Shown in pieces: positions 25,986-36,523 of a stretch of 64,000 nt of DNA. The translations under genes and the position numbers were made by a program. The notes below the pieces were generated by a model. The model made no database searches, was not told the origin of the DNA, and saw only the letters and a list, made by a program, of their open reading frames with translations. This stretch comes from Limanda limanda (taxonomy: Eukaryota > Chordata > Actinopteri > Pleuronectiformes > Pleuronectidae), in assembly GCF_963576545.1 (NCBI RefSeq), contig NC_083636.1, positions 1 through 64,000 on the forward strand, read 5' to 3'. Each line of letters begins with the position of its first letter. The first letter of the stretch is position 1.

Positions 25986-28900
25986 GCAATTCCAACTTCC
26001 ATTCCAAATTGAAAATGCCATTCATTCTTATGGGACAAAATTGGAAGTTCTTTGTAGAGATTTGGGAGGACTTGGAGGCTCATTAGCATCCCTCAAGGCA
26101 CCCACACATCAAATTTGGGGAATGAAACTCATTGGGAACGCCCACAAATGGCAATTCCAACTTCCATTCCAAATTCAAAATGCCATTCATTCTTATGGGA
26201 CAAAATTGGAAGTTCTTTGTAGAGATTTGGGAGGACTGGGAGGCTCATCAGCATCCCTCAAGGCACCCACACATCAAATTTGGGTAATGAAACTCATTGG
26301 GAACGCCCACAAATGGCAATTCCAACTTCCATTCCAAATTCAAAATGCCATTCATTCCTATGGGACAAAATTGGAAGTTCTTTGTAAAGATTTGGGAGGA
26401 CTTGGAGGTTCATCAGCATCCCTCAAGGCACCCACACATCAAATTTGGGGAATGAAACTCATTGGGAACGCCCACAAATGGCAATTCCAACTTCCATTCC
26501 AAATTGAAAATGCCATTCATTCTTATGGTACAAAATTGGAAGTTCTTTGTAGAGATTTGGGAGGACTGGGAGGCTCATCAGCATCCCTCAAGGCACCCAC
26601 ACATCAAATTTGGGGAATGAAACTCATTGGGAATGCCCACAAATGTCAATTCCAACTTCCATTCAAAATTGAAAATGCCATTCATTCTTATGGGACAAAC
26701 TTGGAAGTTCTTTGTAAAGATTTGGGAGGACTTGGAGGCTCATTAGCATCCCTCAAGGCACCCACACATCAAATTTGGGGAATGAAACTCATTGGGAACG
26801 CCCACAAATGGCAATTCCAACTTCCATTCCAAATTCAAAATGCCATTCATTCTTATGGGACAAAATTGGAAGTTCTTTGTAGAGATTTGGGAGGACTTGG
26901 AGGCTCATCAGCATCCCTCAAGGCACCCACACATCAAATTTGGTGAATGAAACTCATTTGGAACGCCCACAAATGGCAATTCCAACTTCCATTCCAAATT
27001 CAAAATGCCATTCATTCCAGATTCCCATCTAATAGATGGAAATATGGAAGTCATTCATAGAGATTCAGGAGGACTTGGAGGCTCATCAGCATCCATCAAG
27101 GCACCCACACATCAAATTTGGGGAATGAAACTCATTTGGAACGCCCACAAATGGCAATTCCAACTTCCATTCCAAATTGAAAATGCCATTCATTCTTATG
27201 GTACAAAATTGGAAGTTCTTTGTAGAGATTTGGGAGGAGTTGGAGGCTCATCAGCATCCCTCAAGGCACCCACACATCAAATTTGGGGAATAAAACTCAT
27301 TTGGAACGCCCACAAATGGCAATTCCAACTTCCATTCCAAATTGAAAATGCCATTCATTCTTATGGGACAAAATTGGAAGTTCTTTGTAGAGATTTGGGA
27401 GGACTTGGAGGCTCATCAGCATCGCTCAAGGCACCCACACATCAAATTTGGGGAATGAAACTCATTGGGAATGCCCACAAATGGCAATTCAAACTTTCAT
27501 TCCAAATTCAAAATGCCATTCATTCTTATGGGACAAAATTGGAAGTTCTTTGTAGAGATTTGGGAGGACTTGGAGGCTCATCAGCGCACCTCAAGGCACC
27601 CACACATCAAATTTGGGGAATGAAACTCATTGGGAATGCCCACAAATGGCAATTCCAACTTCCATTCCAAATTGAAAATGCCATTCATTCTTATGGGACA
27701 AAATTGGAAGTATTTTGTAGAGATTTGGGAGGACTTGGAGGCTCATCAGCATCCCTCAAGGCACCCACACATCAAATTTGGGGAATGAAACTCATTTGGA
27801 ACGCCCACAAATGGCAATTCCAACTTCCATTCCAAATTCAAAATGCCATTCATTCTTATTGGACAAAATTGGAAGTTCTTTGTAGAGATTTGGGAAAACT
27901 TGGAGGCTCATTAGCATCCCTCAAGGCACCCACACATCAAATTTGGGGAATGAAACTCATTGGGAATGCCCACAAATGGCAATTCCAACTTCCATTCCAA
28001 ATTGAAAATGCCATTCATTCTTATGGGACAAAATTGGAAGTATTTTGTAGAGATTTGGGAGGACTTGGAGGCTCATCAGCATCCCTCAAGGCACCCACAC
28101 ATCAAATTTGGGGAATGAAACTCATTTGGAACGCCCACAAATGGCAATTCCAACTTCCATTCCAAATTCAAAATGCCATTCATTCTTATTGGACAAAATT
28201 TGAAGTTCTTTGTAGAGATTTGGGAAAACTTGGAGGCTCATTAGCATCCCTCAAGGCACCCACACATCGAATTTGGGGAATGAAACTCATTGGGAACGCC
28301 CACAAATGCCAATTCCAACTTCCATTCCAAATTGAAAATGCCATTCATTCTTATGGGACAAAATTGGAAGTTCTTTGTAGAGATTTGGGAGGACTGGGAG
28401 GCTCATCAGCATCCCTCAAGGCACCCACACATCAAATTTGGGGAATGAAACTCATTTGGAACGCCCACAAATGGCAATTCCAACTTCCATTCCAAATTGA
28501 AAATGCCATTCATTCTTATGGGACAAAAATTGGAAGTTCTTTGTAAAGATTTGGGAGGACATGGAGGCTCATTAGCATCCCTCAAGGCACCCACACATCA
28601 AATTTGGGGAATGAAACTCATTGGGAATGCCCACAAATGGCAATTCCAACTTCCATTCCAAATTCAAAATGCCATTCATTCCATATTCCCATCTAATAGA
28701 TGGAAATATGGAAGTCATTCATAGAGATTCAGGAGGACTTGGAGGCTCATCAGCATCCCTCAAGGCACCCACACATCAAATTTGGGGAATGTAACTCATA
28801 TGGAACGCCCACAAATGGCAATTCCAACTTCCATTCCAAATTGAAAATGCCATTCATTCTTATGGGACAAAATTGGAAGTTCTTTGTAGAGATTTGGGAG

Positions 28901-31330
28901 GACTGGGAGGCTCATCAGCATCCCTCAAGGCACCCACACATCAAATTTGGGGAATGAAACTCATTTGGAACGCCCACAAATGGCAAGTCCAACTTCAATT
29001 CCAAATTCAAAATGCCATTCATTCTTATGGGACAAAATTGGAAGTTCTTGGTAGAGATTTGGGAGGACTTGGAGGCTCATCAGCATCGCTCAAGGCACCC
29101 ACACATCAAATTTGGGGAATGAAACTCATTGGGAATGCCCACAAATGGCAATTCCAACTTCAATTCCAAATTCAAAATGCCATTCATTCTTATGGGACAA
29201 AATTGGAAGTTCTTGGTAGAGATTTGGGAGGACTTGGAGGCTCATCAGCCTCGCTCAAGGCACCCACACATCAAATTTGGGGAATGAAACTCATTGGGAA
29301 TGCCCACAAATGGCAATTCCAACTTCCATTCGAAATTGAAAATGCCATTCATTCTTATGGGACATAATTGGAAGTTCTTTGTAGAGATTTGAGAGGACTT
29401 GGAGGCTCATCAGCATCCCTCAAGGCACCCACACATCAAATTTGGGGAATGAAACTCATTGGGAATGCCCACAAATGGCAATTCCAACTTCCATTCCAAA
29501 TTGAAAATGCCATTCATTCTTATGGGACAAAATTGGAAGTTCTTTGTAGAGATTTGAGAGGACTTGGAGGCTCATCAGCATCCCTCAAGGCACCCACACA
29601 TCAAATTTGGGGAATGAAACTCATTTGGAACGCCCACAAATGGCAATTCCAACTTCCATTCCAAATTGAAAATGCCATTCATTCTTATGGGACAAAAATT
29701 GGAAGTTCGTTGTAAAGATTTGGGAGGATGTGGAGGCTCATTAGCATCCCTCAAGGCACCCACACATCAAATTTGGGGAATGAAACTCATTGGGAATGCC
29801 CACAAATGGCAATTCCAACTTCCATTCCAAATTCAAAATGCCATTCATTCCATATTCCCATCTAATAGATGGAAATATGGAAGTCATTCATAGAGATTCA
29901 GGAGGACTTGGAGGCTCATCAGCATCCCTCAAGGCACCCACACATCAAATTTGGGGAATGAAACTCATATGGAACGCCCACAAATGGCAATTCCAACTTC
30001 CATTCCAAATTGAAAATGCCATTCATTCTTATGGGACAAAATTGGAAGTTCTTTGTAGAGATTTGGGAGGACTTGGAGGCTCATCAGCATCGCTCAAGGC
30101 ACCCACACATCAAATTTGGGGAATGAAACTCATTGGGAATGCCCACAAATGGCAATTCCAACTTCCATTCGAAATTGAAAATGCCATTCATTCTTATGGG
30201 ACATAATTGGAAGTTCTTTGTAGAGATTTGAGAGGACTTGGAGGCTCATCAGCATCCCTCAAGGCACCCACACATCAAATTTGGGGAATGAAACTCATTG
30301 GGAATGCCCACAAATGGCAATTCCAACTTCCATTCCAAATTGAAAATGCCATTCATTCTTATGGGACAAAATTGGAAGTTCTTTGTAGAGATTTGGGAGG
30401 ACTTGGAGGCTCATCAGCATCCCTCAAGGCACCCACACATCAAATTTGGGGAATGAAACTCATTTGGAACGCCCACAAATGGCAATTCCAACTTCCATTC
30501 CAAATTGAAAATGCCATTCATTCTTATTGGACAAAATTGGAAGTTCTTTGTAGAGATTTGGGAAAACTTGGAGGCTCATTAGCATCCCTCAAGGCACCCA
30601 CACATCAAATTTGGGGAATGAAACTCATTGGGAACGCCCACAAATGCCAATTCCAACTTCCATTCCAAATTCAAAATGCCATTCATTCCATATTCCCATC
30701 TAATAGATGGAAATATGGAAGTCATTCATAGAGATTCAGGAGAACTTGGAGGCTCATCAGCATCCCTCAAGTCACCCACACATCAAATTTGGGGAATGAA
30801 ACTCATTGGGAACGCCCACAAATGGCAATTCCAACGTCCATTCCAAATTGAAAATGCCATTCATTCTTAAGGGACAAAATTGGAAGTCATTCATAGAGAT
30901 TCAGGAGGACTTGGAGGCTCATCAGCATCCCTCAAGGCACCCACACATCAAATTTGGGGAATGAAACTCATTGGGAATGCCCACAAATGGCAATTCCAAC
31001 TTCCATTCCAAATTCAAAATGCCATTCATTCTTATGGGACAAAATTGGAAGTTCTTTGTAGAGATTCGGGAGGACTTGGAGGCTCTTCAGCATCCCTCAA
31101 GGCACCCACACATCAAATTTGGGGAATGAAACTCATTGGGAACGCCCACAAATGCCAATTCCAACTTCCATTCCAAATTGAAAATGCCATTCATTCTTAT
31201 GGGACAAAAATTGGAAGTTCTTTGTAGAGATTCGGGAGGACTTGGAGGCTCATCAACATCCCTCAAGGCACCCACACATCAAATTTGGGGAATGAAACTC
31301 ATTTGGAACGCCCACAAATGGTAATTCCAA
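25986..31330 (+). repeat. 165-bp tandem repeat array (~32 copies)
   Basis: GCAATTCCAACTTCCATTCC recurs at 25986, 26151, 26316 and onward with a 165-bp period. The period is a multiple of three, so a 55-codon frame stays open for long stretches (25984-26946 and 27005-28546); this probably reflects the period rather than a gene. Four units are 178 bp long because part of the unit is replaced by a palindromic segment (CCATCTAATAGATGG plus AATATGGAAGTC) at about 27017, 28681, 29850 and 30688. These are 10, 7 and 5 units apart, a loose higher-order structure. At 30868-30905 one unit switches from the common to the variant form partway through, as expected from unequal exchange. Confidence 0.95.
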
Positions 31331-31393
31331 TTTTGGTGACAGCTCCCATCCATATTTCCATCTATTAGATGAAAATAAGGAAGTCTATGAATG

Positions 31394-31474
31394 ACTTCCA
31401 TATTTTCATCTATGGCTTCCATATTTGCATCTAATAGATGGAAATATGGAAGCCATAGATGAAAATATGGAAGT
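31394..31474. repeat. Long palindrome (39-bp arms, 3-bp loop)
   Basis: The left arm 31394-31432 and right arm 31436-31474 are reverse complements with one mismatch. Each arm contains ACTTCCATATTTTCATCTA and the related CTTCCATATTTGCATCT. It lies at the right end of the 165-bp array. The same motif family recurs at 36.0 kb, in introns of the recombinase gene, and in every 883-bp unit. Confidence 0.9.
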
Positions 31475-31486
31475 GGAGTTATGAGC

Positions 31487-31720
31487 ATAAATGCTACATG
31501 AGGGAGGACATTTGGGGTATTGTTGCGTTCGTCTTGTCATGGCAATTCAAAATATTCAGGTCTTCTTCTTCTATCTCTTTCCATTGGTTTTGGCTTTGTT
31601 CTGCACCTATGTGGCGTTCACATGTGTTATAGAGGACTTTAATGGATTTCCAAACATGTCTGTTTCTCACCCCTGCCTCCTTCCATTGAGGAGATAGAGC
31701 ACTTTAGCAAGCAGAAACAT
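31487..31720 (+). repeat. Diverged partial copy of the 883-bp repeat unit
   Basis: From AATGCTACATGAGGGAGGAC to the stretch around GAGGAGATAGAGCACTTTAGCAAGCAG, this aligns by eye with the middle of the 883-bp units at 42.1-47.3 kb, on the same strand. It therefore forms a distant direct repeat around the 31.7-42 kb gene block. Confidence 0.7.
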
Positions 31721-32478
31721 GTCACTAAAAGACCCCTTTTGGGTTTACATTGCGACCTTTCGACATTTAACCTGTAACTCCAGGATGTAAAGGGTTACAG
31801 ACATGGGGAATACTATCCCGAAAACTCTCAGGGGGCTGTTTCACATTTGTCAGAATCAAATCCGTCGCTCAACGCTTAGCCTTCGGGTCTCAACTGAGAG
31901 ACACATCACACCCAAAGTTCTACGTCGAACCTGGGAGACACTAGGGGCCTCTGAAATAGGAAAACTTCTACCTTGTTAAGTGTCACATTCGAGCAAAGGA
32001 GGCTCTCAGAGACAAACACCTACAAACAACTCTTCATTAATTCTATTGCAAAAGTCAGCCCCCTCCTACTGGTGCACCCCTGGGCGCAACTCTACAACAG
32101 TGGGAGCTACAACCACGGGGAAGGGTGTTCTCACAAGGACTCAAGATGCTCATTAACGTCTGTAAACCCTGTCCAAATTCTGTCATGTTTTGGACCAAAG
32201 TTTTTCTCAAATAACACACAATTTCAAGCACTAATTATAATACAACAGCACTAGATAGACCATTTTTGTCTGAAAGCTCTTAAAGTGTTATGTTCTTCCT
32301 GTGTAAACAAGAATAATAAAATTACTTACAATGATTCTGAAAATGACACTGAATAAGCAAATAAAGTTGTTCAGATGCTTTATTGAGGACATTATGTTTT
32401 GTCAAGTACTTTGAAGGTTTATATTTCAAAGAAAGAAGGAGCTAAAGGCCCTGAATACAATTGGAAGCTTGCAGATAA
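31721..32478. other. Unassigned sequence before the 1.1-kb gene repeats
   Basis: No convincing gene. A 93-codon open frame (31973-32254) has no recognisable domain and no evident promoter, so it is not called. The right part is AT-rich. Confidence 0.4.
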
Positions 32479-32591
32479 TACGTTGCACAGACATGGTCGC
32501 ATCAGTCTAAATACCTCATGTGCAGAGTTATGGAGGCACAAATTATTTAGGGGTGATGTAAATATAATACTAATAAACTGAACATTGCAAA

Positions 32592-32685
32592 ATATATAAG
32601 GTCCAGGATAATCGTCCAGGATTTGATCTATTATATAATACATGCATGTAGATGATGAGTTGGACTTCCTGTGTCAACAGGAAGT
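32592..32685 (+). promoter_or_regulatory. Promoter of acidic gene, copy 1: TATA-like box and ETS-like palindrome
   Basis: ATATATAAG lies at 32592-32600. ACTTCCTG-TGTCAA-CAGGAAGT at 32664-32685 is a palindrome made of two GGAA-type (ETS) half-sites. The same pair recurs upstream of copies 2 and 3. Transcription would start near 32,620, so the palindrome would fall in the 5' UTR. Confidence 0.45.
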
Positions 32686-32721
32686 AGGAAGAGAATAGAC
32701 ATATCCAGCACAGCTGCCTGC

Positions 32722-33332
32722 ATGGTGAGTGAAATTCATGAGCTCTCTAACTTTTTGTTTTTGATATACTTTACCTATTAAAATGTGAGTGTCATAGCCA
32801 TATCTCAGTGTGTAGTAGCCATATTGCAAATCTACACATTACATTTGAGCTTTTAAAATGTTTTTTGTAACTTTTTATGCAGCAGGTAAAGATTTGTATG
32901 AATAGATTATAATTTGGATGTGTCGGTTCAAGTTCCAAATTTCAATATATATTATATATATCCATCTAGTCAACAACTGCAGATTCACTCTACTAAGCAG
33001 TCTTCAATGATTTTCTTTCTTGGAATCAGACTTCCAGCGATATGGAGCCAGAAACAAAGATGTCACTGCTGCCTGAATTTGAGGAAGGCAACACTTCACT
33101 CAAGCCGCCACCAGCCAAAAGGTCTGCCGTGGCTGAGTCAGATGAGGCCGTTTCTGTGGCTCCACCACGGAGTCCGGTCTCTCCCCAATCTGTTACTGAG
33201 GACGAGGACGAGGATGAGGATCGTTCTGTGGATGCACAGGGAAGTCAAAAGTCCGTCTTGCCTGTTAACGACGATGACGATGACGATGGGTGTCTTGCTG
33301 TGGATGAAGCGGGGAGTCCTAACTCTGCCTGA
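32722..33332 (+). CDS. Small acidic protein, two exons (copy 1), function unknown
   Basis: I do not recognise this protein. Exon 1 ends TGCATG|GTGAGT, with its ATG at 32722-32724. The intron runs to a pyrimidine-rich acceptor TTGGAATCAG|ACTTCC, so exon 2 starts at 33030. Joining them gives ATG then ACT TCC AGC GAT ATG GAG in frame: about 101 aa, stop at 33332. The protein has a basic PPPAKRS patch near residue 30, a Pro/Ser stretch, then two acidic runs (EDEDEDED and NDDDDDDG). There is no membrane segment. AATAAA lies at 33477-33482. An unspliced start at 33042 would give 96 aa. Acidic tails of this kind occur in nuclear and chromatin proteins, but nothing here proves such a role. Confidence 0.55.
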
Positions 33333-33817
33333 TGATGAGGATCATTTAATGGATGCATACTCTCTACTACTCCACTCATCTCTATTCTGTTTTTTTTGCA
33401 AGATTTGATATGTTGTGTCAAATTGTTGTTTGGAAGACAAAAAAAATTCTCTTGGAATATGTCTGGTATTTGTTAGAATAAATGTTCATTGACAAAATGC
33501 ACAAGGTTTCAGTTCTTGAGTCTTTGAAGTGCACAAAAGAGACACAAATTCCAAATTTTAATCTCCATCTGATTTACGTTGCACAGACATGGTCGCATCA
33601 GTCTAAATACCTCATGTGCAGAGTTATGGAGGCACAAATTATTAAGGGGTGATGTAAATATAATACTAATAAACTGAACATTGGAAAATATATAAGGTCC
33701 AGGATAATCATCCAGGATTTGATCTATTATATAATACATGCATGTAGATGATGAGTTGGACTTCCTGTGTCAACAGGAAGTAGGAAGAGAATAGACATAT
33801 CCAGCACAGCTGCCTGC

Positions 33818-34428
33818 ATGGTGAGTGAAATTCATGAGCTCTCTAACTTTTTGTTTTTGATATACTTTACCTATTAAAATGTGAGTGTCATAGCCATATC
33901 TCAGTGTGTAGTAGCCATATTGCAAATCTACACATTACATTTGAGCTTTTAAAATGTTTTTTGTAACTTTTTATGCAGCAGGTAAAGATTTGTATGAATA
34001 GATTATAATTTGGATGTGTCGGTTCAAGTTCCAAATTTCAATATATATTATATATATCCATCTAGTCAACAACTGCAGATTCACTCTACTAAGCAGTCTT
34101 CAATGATTTTCTTTCTTGGAATCAGACTTCCAGCGATATGGAGCCAGAAACAAAGATGTCACTGCTGCCTGAATTTGAGGAAGGCAACACTTCACTCAAG
34201 CCGCCACCAGCCAAAAGGTCTGCCGTGGCTGAGTCAGATGAGGCCGTTTCTGTGGCTCCACCACGGAGTCCGGTCTCTCCCCAATCTGTTACTGAGGACG
34301 AGGACGAGGATGAGGATCGTTCTGTGGATGCACAGGGAAGTCAAAAGTCCGTCTTGCCTGTTAACGACGATGACGATGACGATGGGTGTCTTGCTGTGGA
34401 TGAAGCGGGGAGTCCTAACTCTGCCTGA
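33818..34428 (+). CDS. Small acidic protein, two exons (copy 2)
   Basis: This is the second tandem copy, with the same exon structure: the ATG at 33818-33820 is the end of exon 1, the donor GTGAGT follows, and exon 2 covers 34126-34428. The exon 2 protein is identical to copy 1, so the duplication is recent or homogenised. The upstream TATA-like and ETS-like elements are present, and AATAAA is at 34573-34578. Function unknown. Confidence 0.55.
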
Positions 34429-35339
34429 TGATGAGGATCATTTAATGGATGCATACTCTCTACTACTCCACTCATCTCTATTCTGTTTTTTTTGCAAGAT
34501 TTGATATGTTGTGTCAAATTGTTGTTTGGAAGACAAAAAAAATTCTCTTGGAATATGTCTGGTATTTGTTAGAATAAATGTTCATTGACAAAATGCACAA
34601 GGTTTCAGTTCTTGAGTCTTTGAAGTGCACAAAAGAGACACAAATTCCAAATTTTAATCTCCATCTGATTTACGTTGCACAGACATGGTCGCATCAGTCT
34701 AAATACCTCATGTGCAGAGTTATGGAGGCACAAATTATTAAGGGGTGATGTAAATATAATACTAATAAACTGAACATTGGAAAATATATAAGGTCCAGGA
34801 TAATCATCCAGGATTTGATCTATTATATAATACATGCATGTAGATGATGAGTTGGACTTCCTGTGTCAACAGGAAGTAGGAAGAGAATAGACATATCCAG
34901 CACAGCTGACTGCATGGTGAGTGAAATTCATGAGCTCTCTAACTTTTTGCTTTTAATATACTTTACCTATTGAAATGTGAGTGTCATAGACTTATCTCAG
35001 TGTGTAGTAGCCATATTGCAAATCTACACATTACATTTGAGCTTTTAAAATGTTGTTTTTTGTAACTTTTTATGCAGCAGGTAAAGATTTTTATGAATAG
35101 ATTATAATTTGGATGTGTCGGTTCAAGTTCCAAATTTCAATATATATTATATATATCCATCTAGTCATCTATTGGTATGATTTTGAGTTGGCAAATCTTT
35201 GAAATTTGAGGTGAGATATGGGGTTAGACTTAGCTTAATGATGTTTTAATCCTCTCAACCCATCATACTGTAACCCATTGGAAAGGAGGGAAAGGAGGAC
35301 CGCGGATGCCTGTCACCACCTATTACTGAGGAGATACCG

Positions 35340-35633
35340 ATGCCAATGCTAGAACTCCAGTCCGAAGAGAACCATGGGTGCCCGTCGGGACTCCAGCCTG
35401 AGGAGAATCCCGTGGTCATGCCGGAAGAGTCAGAGGACAACCGAAGGAACATGCTGGTTTCCCTGTTTGATGCGACCCTCAGGTGGATGCGGGAATGGCC
35501 CGAATACCTCTTGGTGCGCACAACCCATCTTTTGGTCTTTTTTGGTCTGTTTATAACTTTTGTTTTTGCAATCTATACGTGGTTTATGGTGTTGATTTTA
35601 AATGGTTCGACCTGCCCACCTAAAAAAGGTTGA
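35340..35633 (+). CDS. Putative single-pass membrane protein in the third gene unit
   Basis: This replaces the acidic exon in copy 3. The open frame extends upstream to about 35276, so 35340 is only the first ATG and the exon may start earlier; the unit's exon 1 ATG|GTGAGT is kept at 34914-34916. The N-terminal half is rich in Glu and Pro (for example QPEENPVVMPEESED). The C-terminal part has a strongly hydrophobic stretch (FFGLFITFVFAIYTWFMVLI), roughly residues 66-91, followed by a short basic tail ending PPKKG. About 10 bp after the stop, sequence matching the acidic exon's 3' part resumes at AACGACGACGATGACGATGG. No family recognised; the acceptor site is uncertain. Confidence 0.4.
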   Translation: MPMLELQSEENHGCPSGLQPEENPVVMPEESEDNRRNMLVSLFDATLRWMREWPEYLLVRTTHLLVFFGLFITFVFAIYTWFMVLILNGSTCPPKKG

Positions 35634-35948
35634 TGTAAAAACGACGACGATGACGATGGGTGTCTTGTTGTGAATGAAGCGGGGAGTCCTAACTCTGCCT
35701 GATGATGAGGATCATTTAATGGATGCATACTCTTTACTACTCCACTCATCTCTATTCTGTTGAGGGGTTTTTTGCAAGATTTGATATGTTGTTTCAAATT
35801 GTTGTTAGGAAGACAAAAAAAATTCTCTTGGATTATGTCTGGTATTTGTTAGAATAAATGTTAATTGACAAAATGCACAATGTTTCAGTTCTTGAGTCTT
35901 TGAAGTGCACAAAAGAGACACAAATTCTAAATTTTAATCTACATCTGA

Positions 35949-36120
35949 TTAATAATAGATGGAAATCTGGAAGCCATAGATAAGAATCCACATTCCCAAT
36001 TCTCATCTACAGCTTCCATATTTCAATCTATAAGAATAACATGTCATAGATTGAAATATGGAAGCCATAGATGAAAATATGGAAGTCATTCATAGACTTC
36101 CATATTTCCATCTATTAGAG
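35949..36120. repeat. Cluster of palindromic motifs
   Basis: Two hairpins lie side by side. 36013-36031 pairs with 36046-36064 (19-bp perfect arms, 14-nt loop). 36067-36086 pairs with 36096-36115 (20-bp arms, one mismatch, 9-nt loop). Both are built from CTTCCATATTTCCATCTAT, the same motif as the palindrome at 31.4 kb. Confidence 0.85.
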
Positions 36121-36523
36121 ATAGGAACTTTCAAGATGAAAATTGAAAAATTAAAGATAATTTGAAAAAAATGAACGACAGCATACTCAAAGTTTTTAGG
36201 AAATTCTTTTTTTTATCTGACACTTCTTGAACTTACAGCTGTAGGGATTTTAAATGAAAAATATATCTATAAAAGTCTAGATATAAATATCCAATAAATT
36301 AACAAAATATACATACTTAAACAAGGTGACATTGCTTCATGCCTTTCATAAAAAAATTTTTTAAAAAATTGACTCATAGCTGGTTACCTGAAAATCTCAT
36401 ACATGAATAATGTCTTTTTGGAACATAATTGACAATTTTTTTTCAACATAATCATAATATTTTCTCAAACTTGATTACTTGACTACAACAAAGAACTATA
36501 AAACAGGGGTTTCAGTGACCTCT
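36121..36523. other. AT-rich 3' flank of the recombinase gene
   Basis: AT-rich sequence follows the minus-strand stop at 36524. No gene, and no clear minus-strand polyadenylation signal found by eye. Confidence 0.4.

Larger units (their letters stand above)
32479..35947 (+). repeat. Three tandem ~1.1-kb gene units
   Basis: The anchor TACGTTGCACAGACATGG occurs at 32479, 33576 and 34672 (1,097 and 1,096 bp apart). Copies 1 and 2 are almost identical, and the 96 codons of their second exon are the same. Copy 3 keeps the promoter, first exon, intron start and 3' end, but has about 470 bp of different sequence in place of most of exon 2. Each copy has a TATA-like box, an ETS-like palindrome, a splice donor and an AATAAA signal. 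Confidence 0.93.

Noticed and set aside
25984..28546. Long open frames (320 and 513 codons) of a 55-residue repeat
   Set aside because: The 165-bp period is a multiple of 3, so frames stay open by construction. Copies also drift by 1-bp indels, and no promoter or splice signal was identified.
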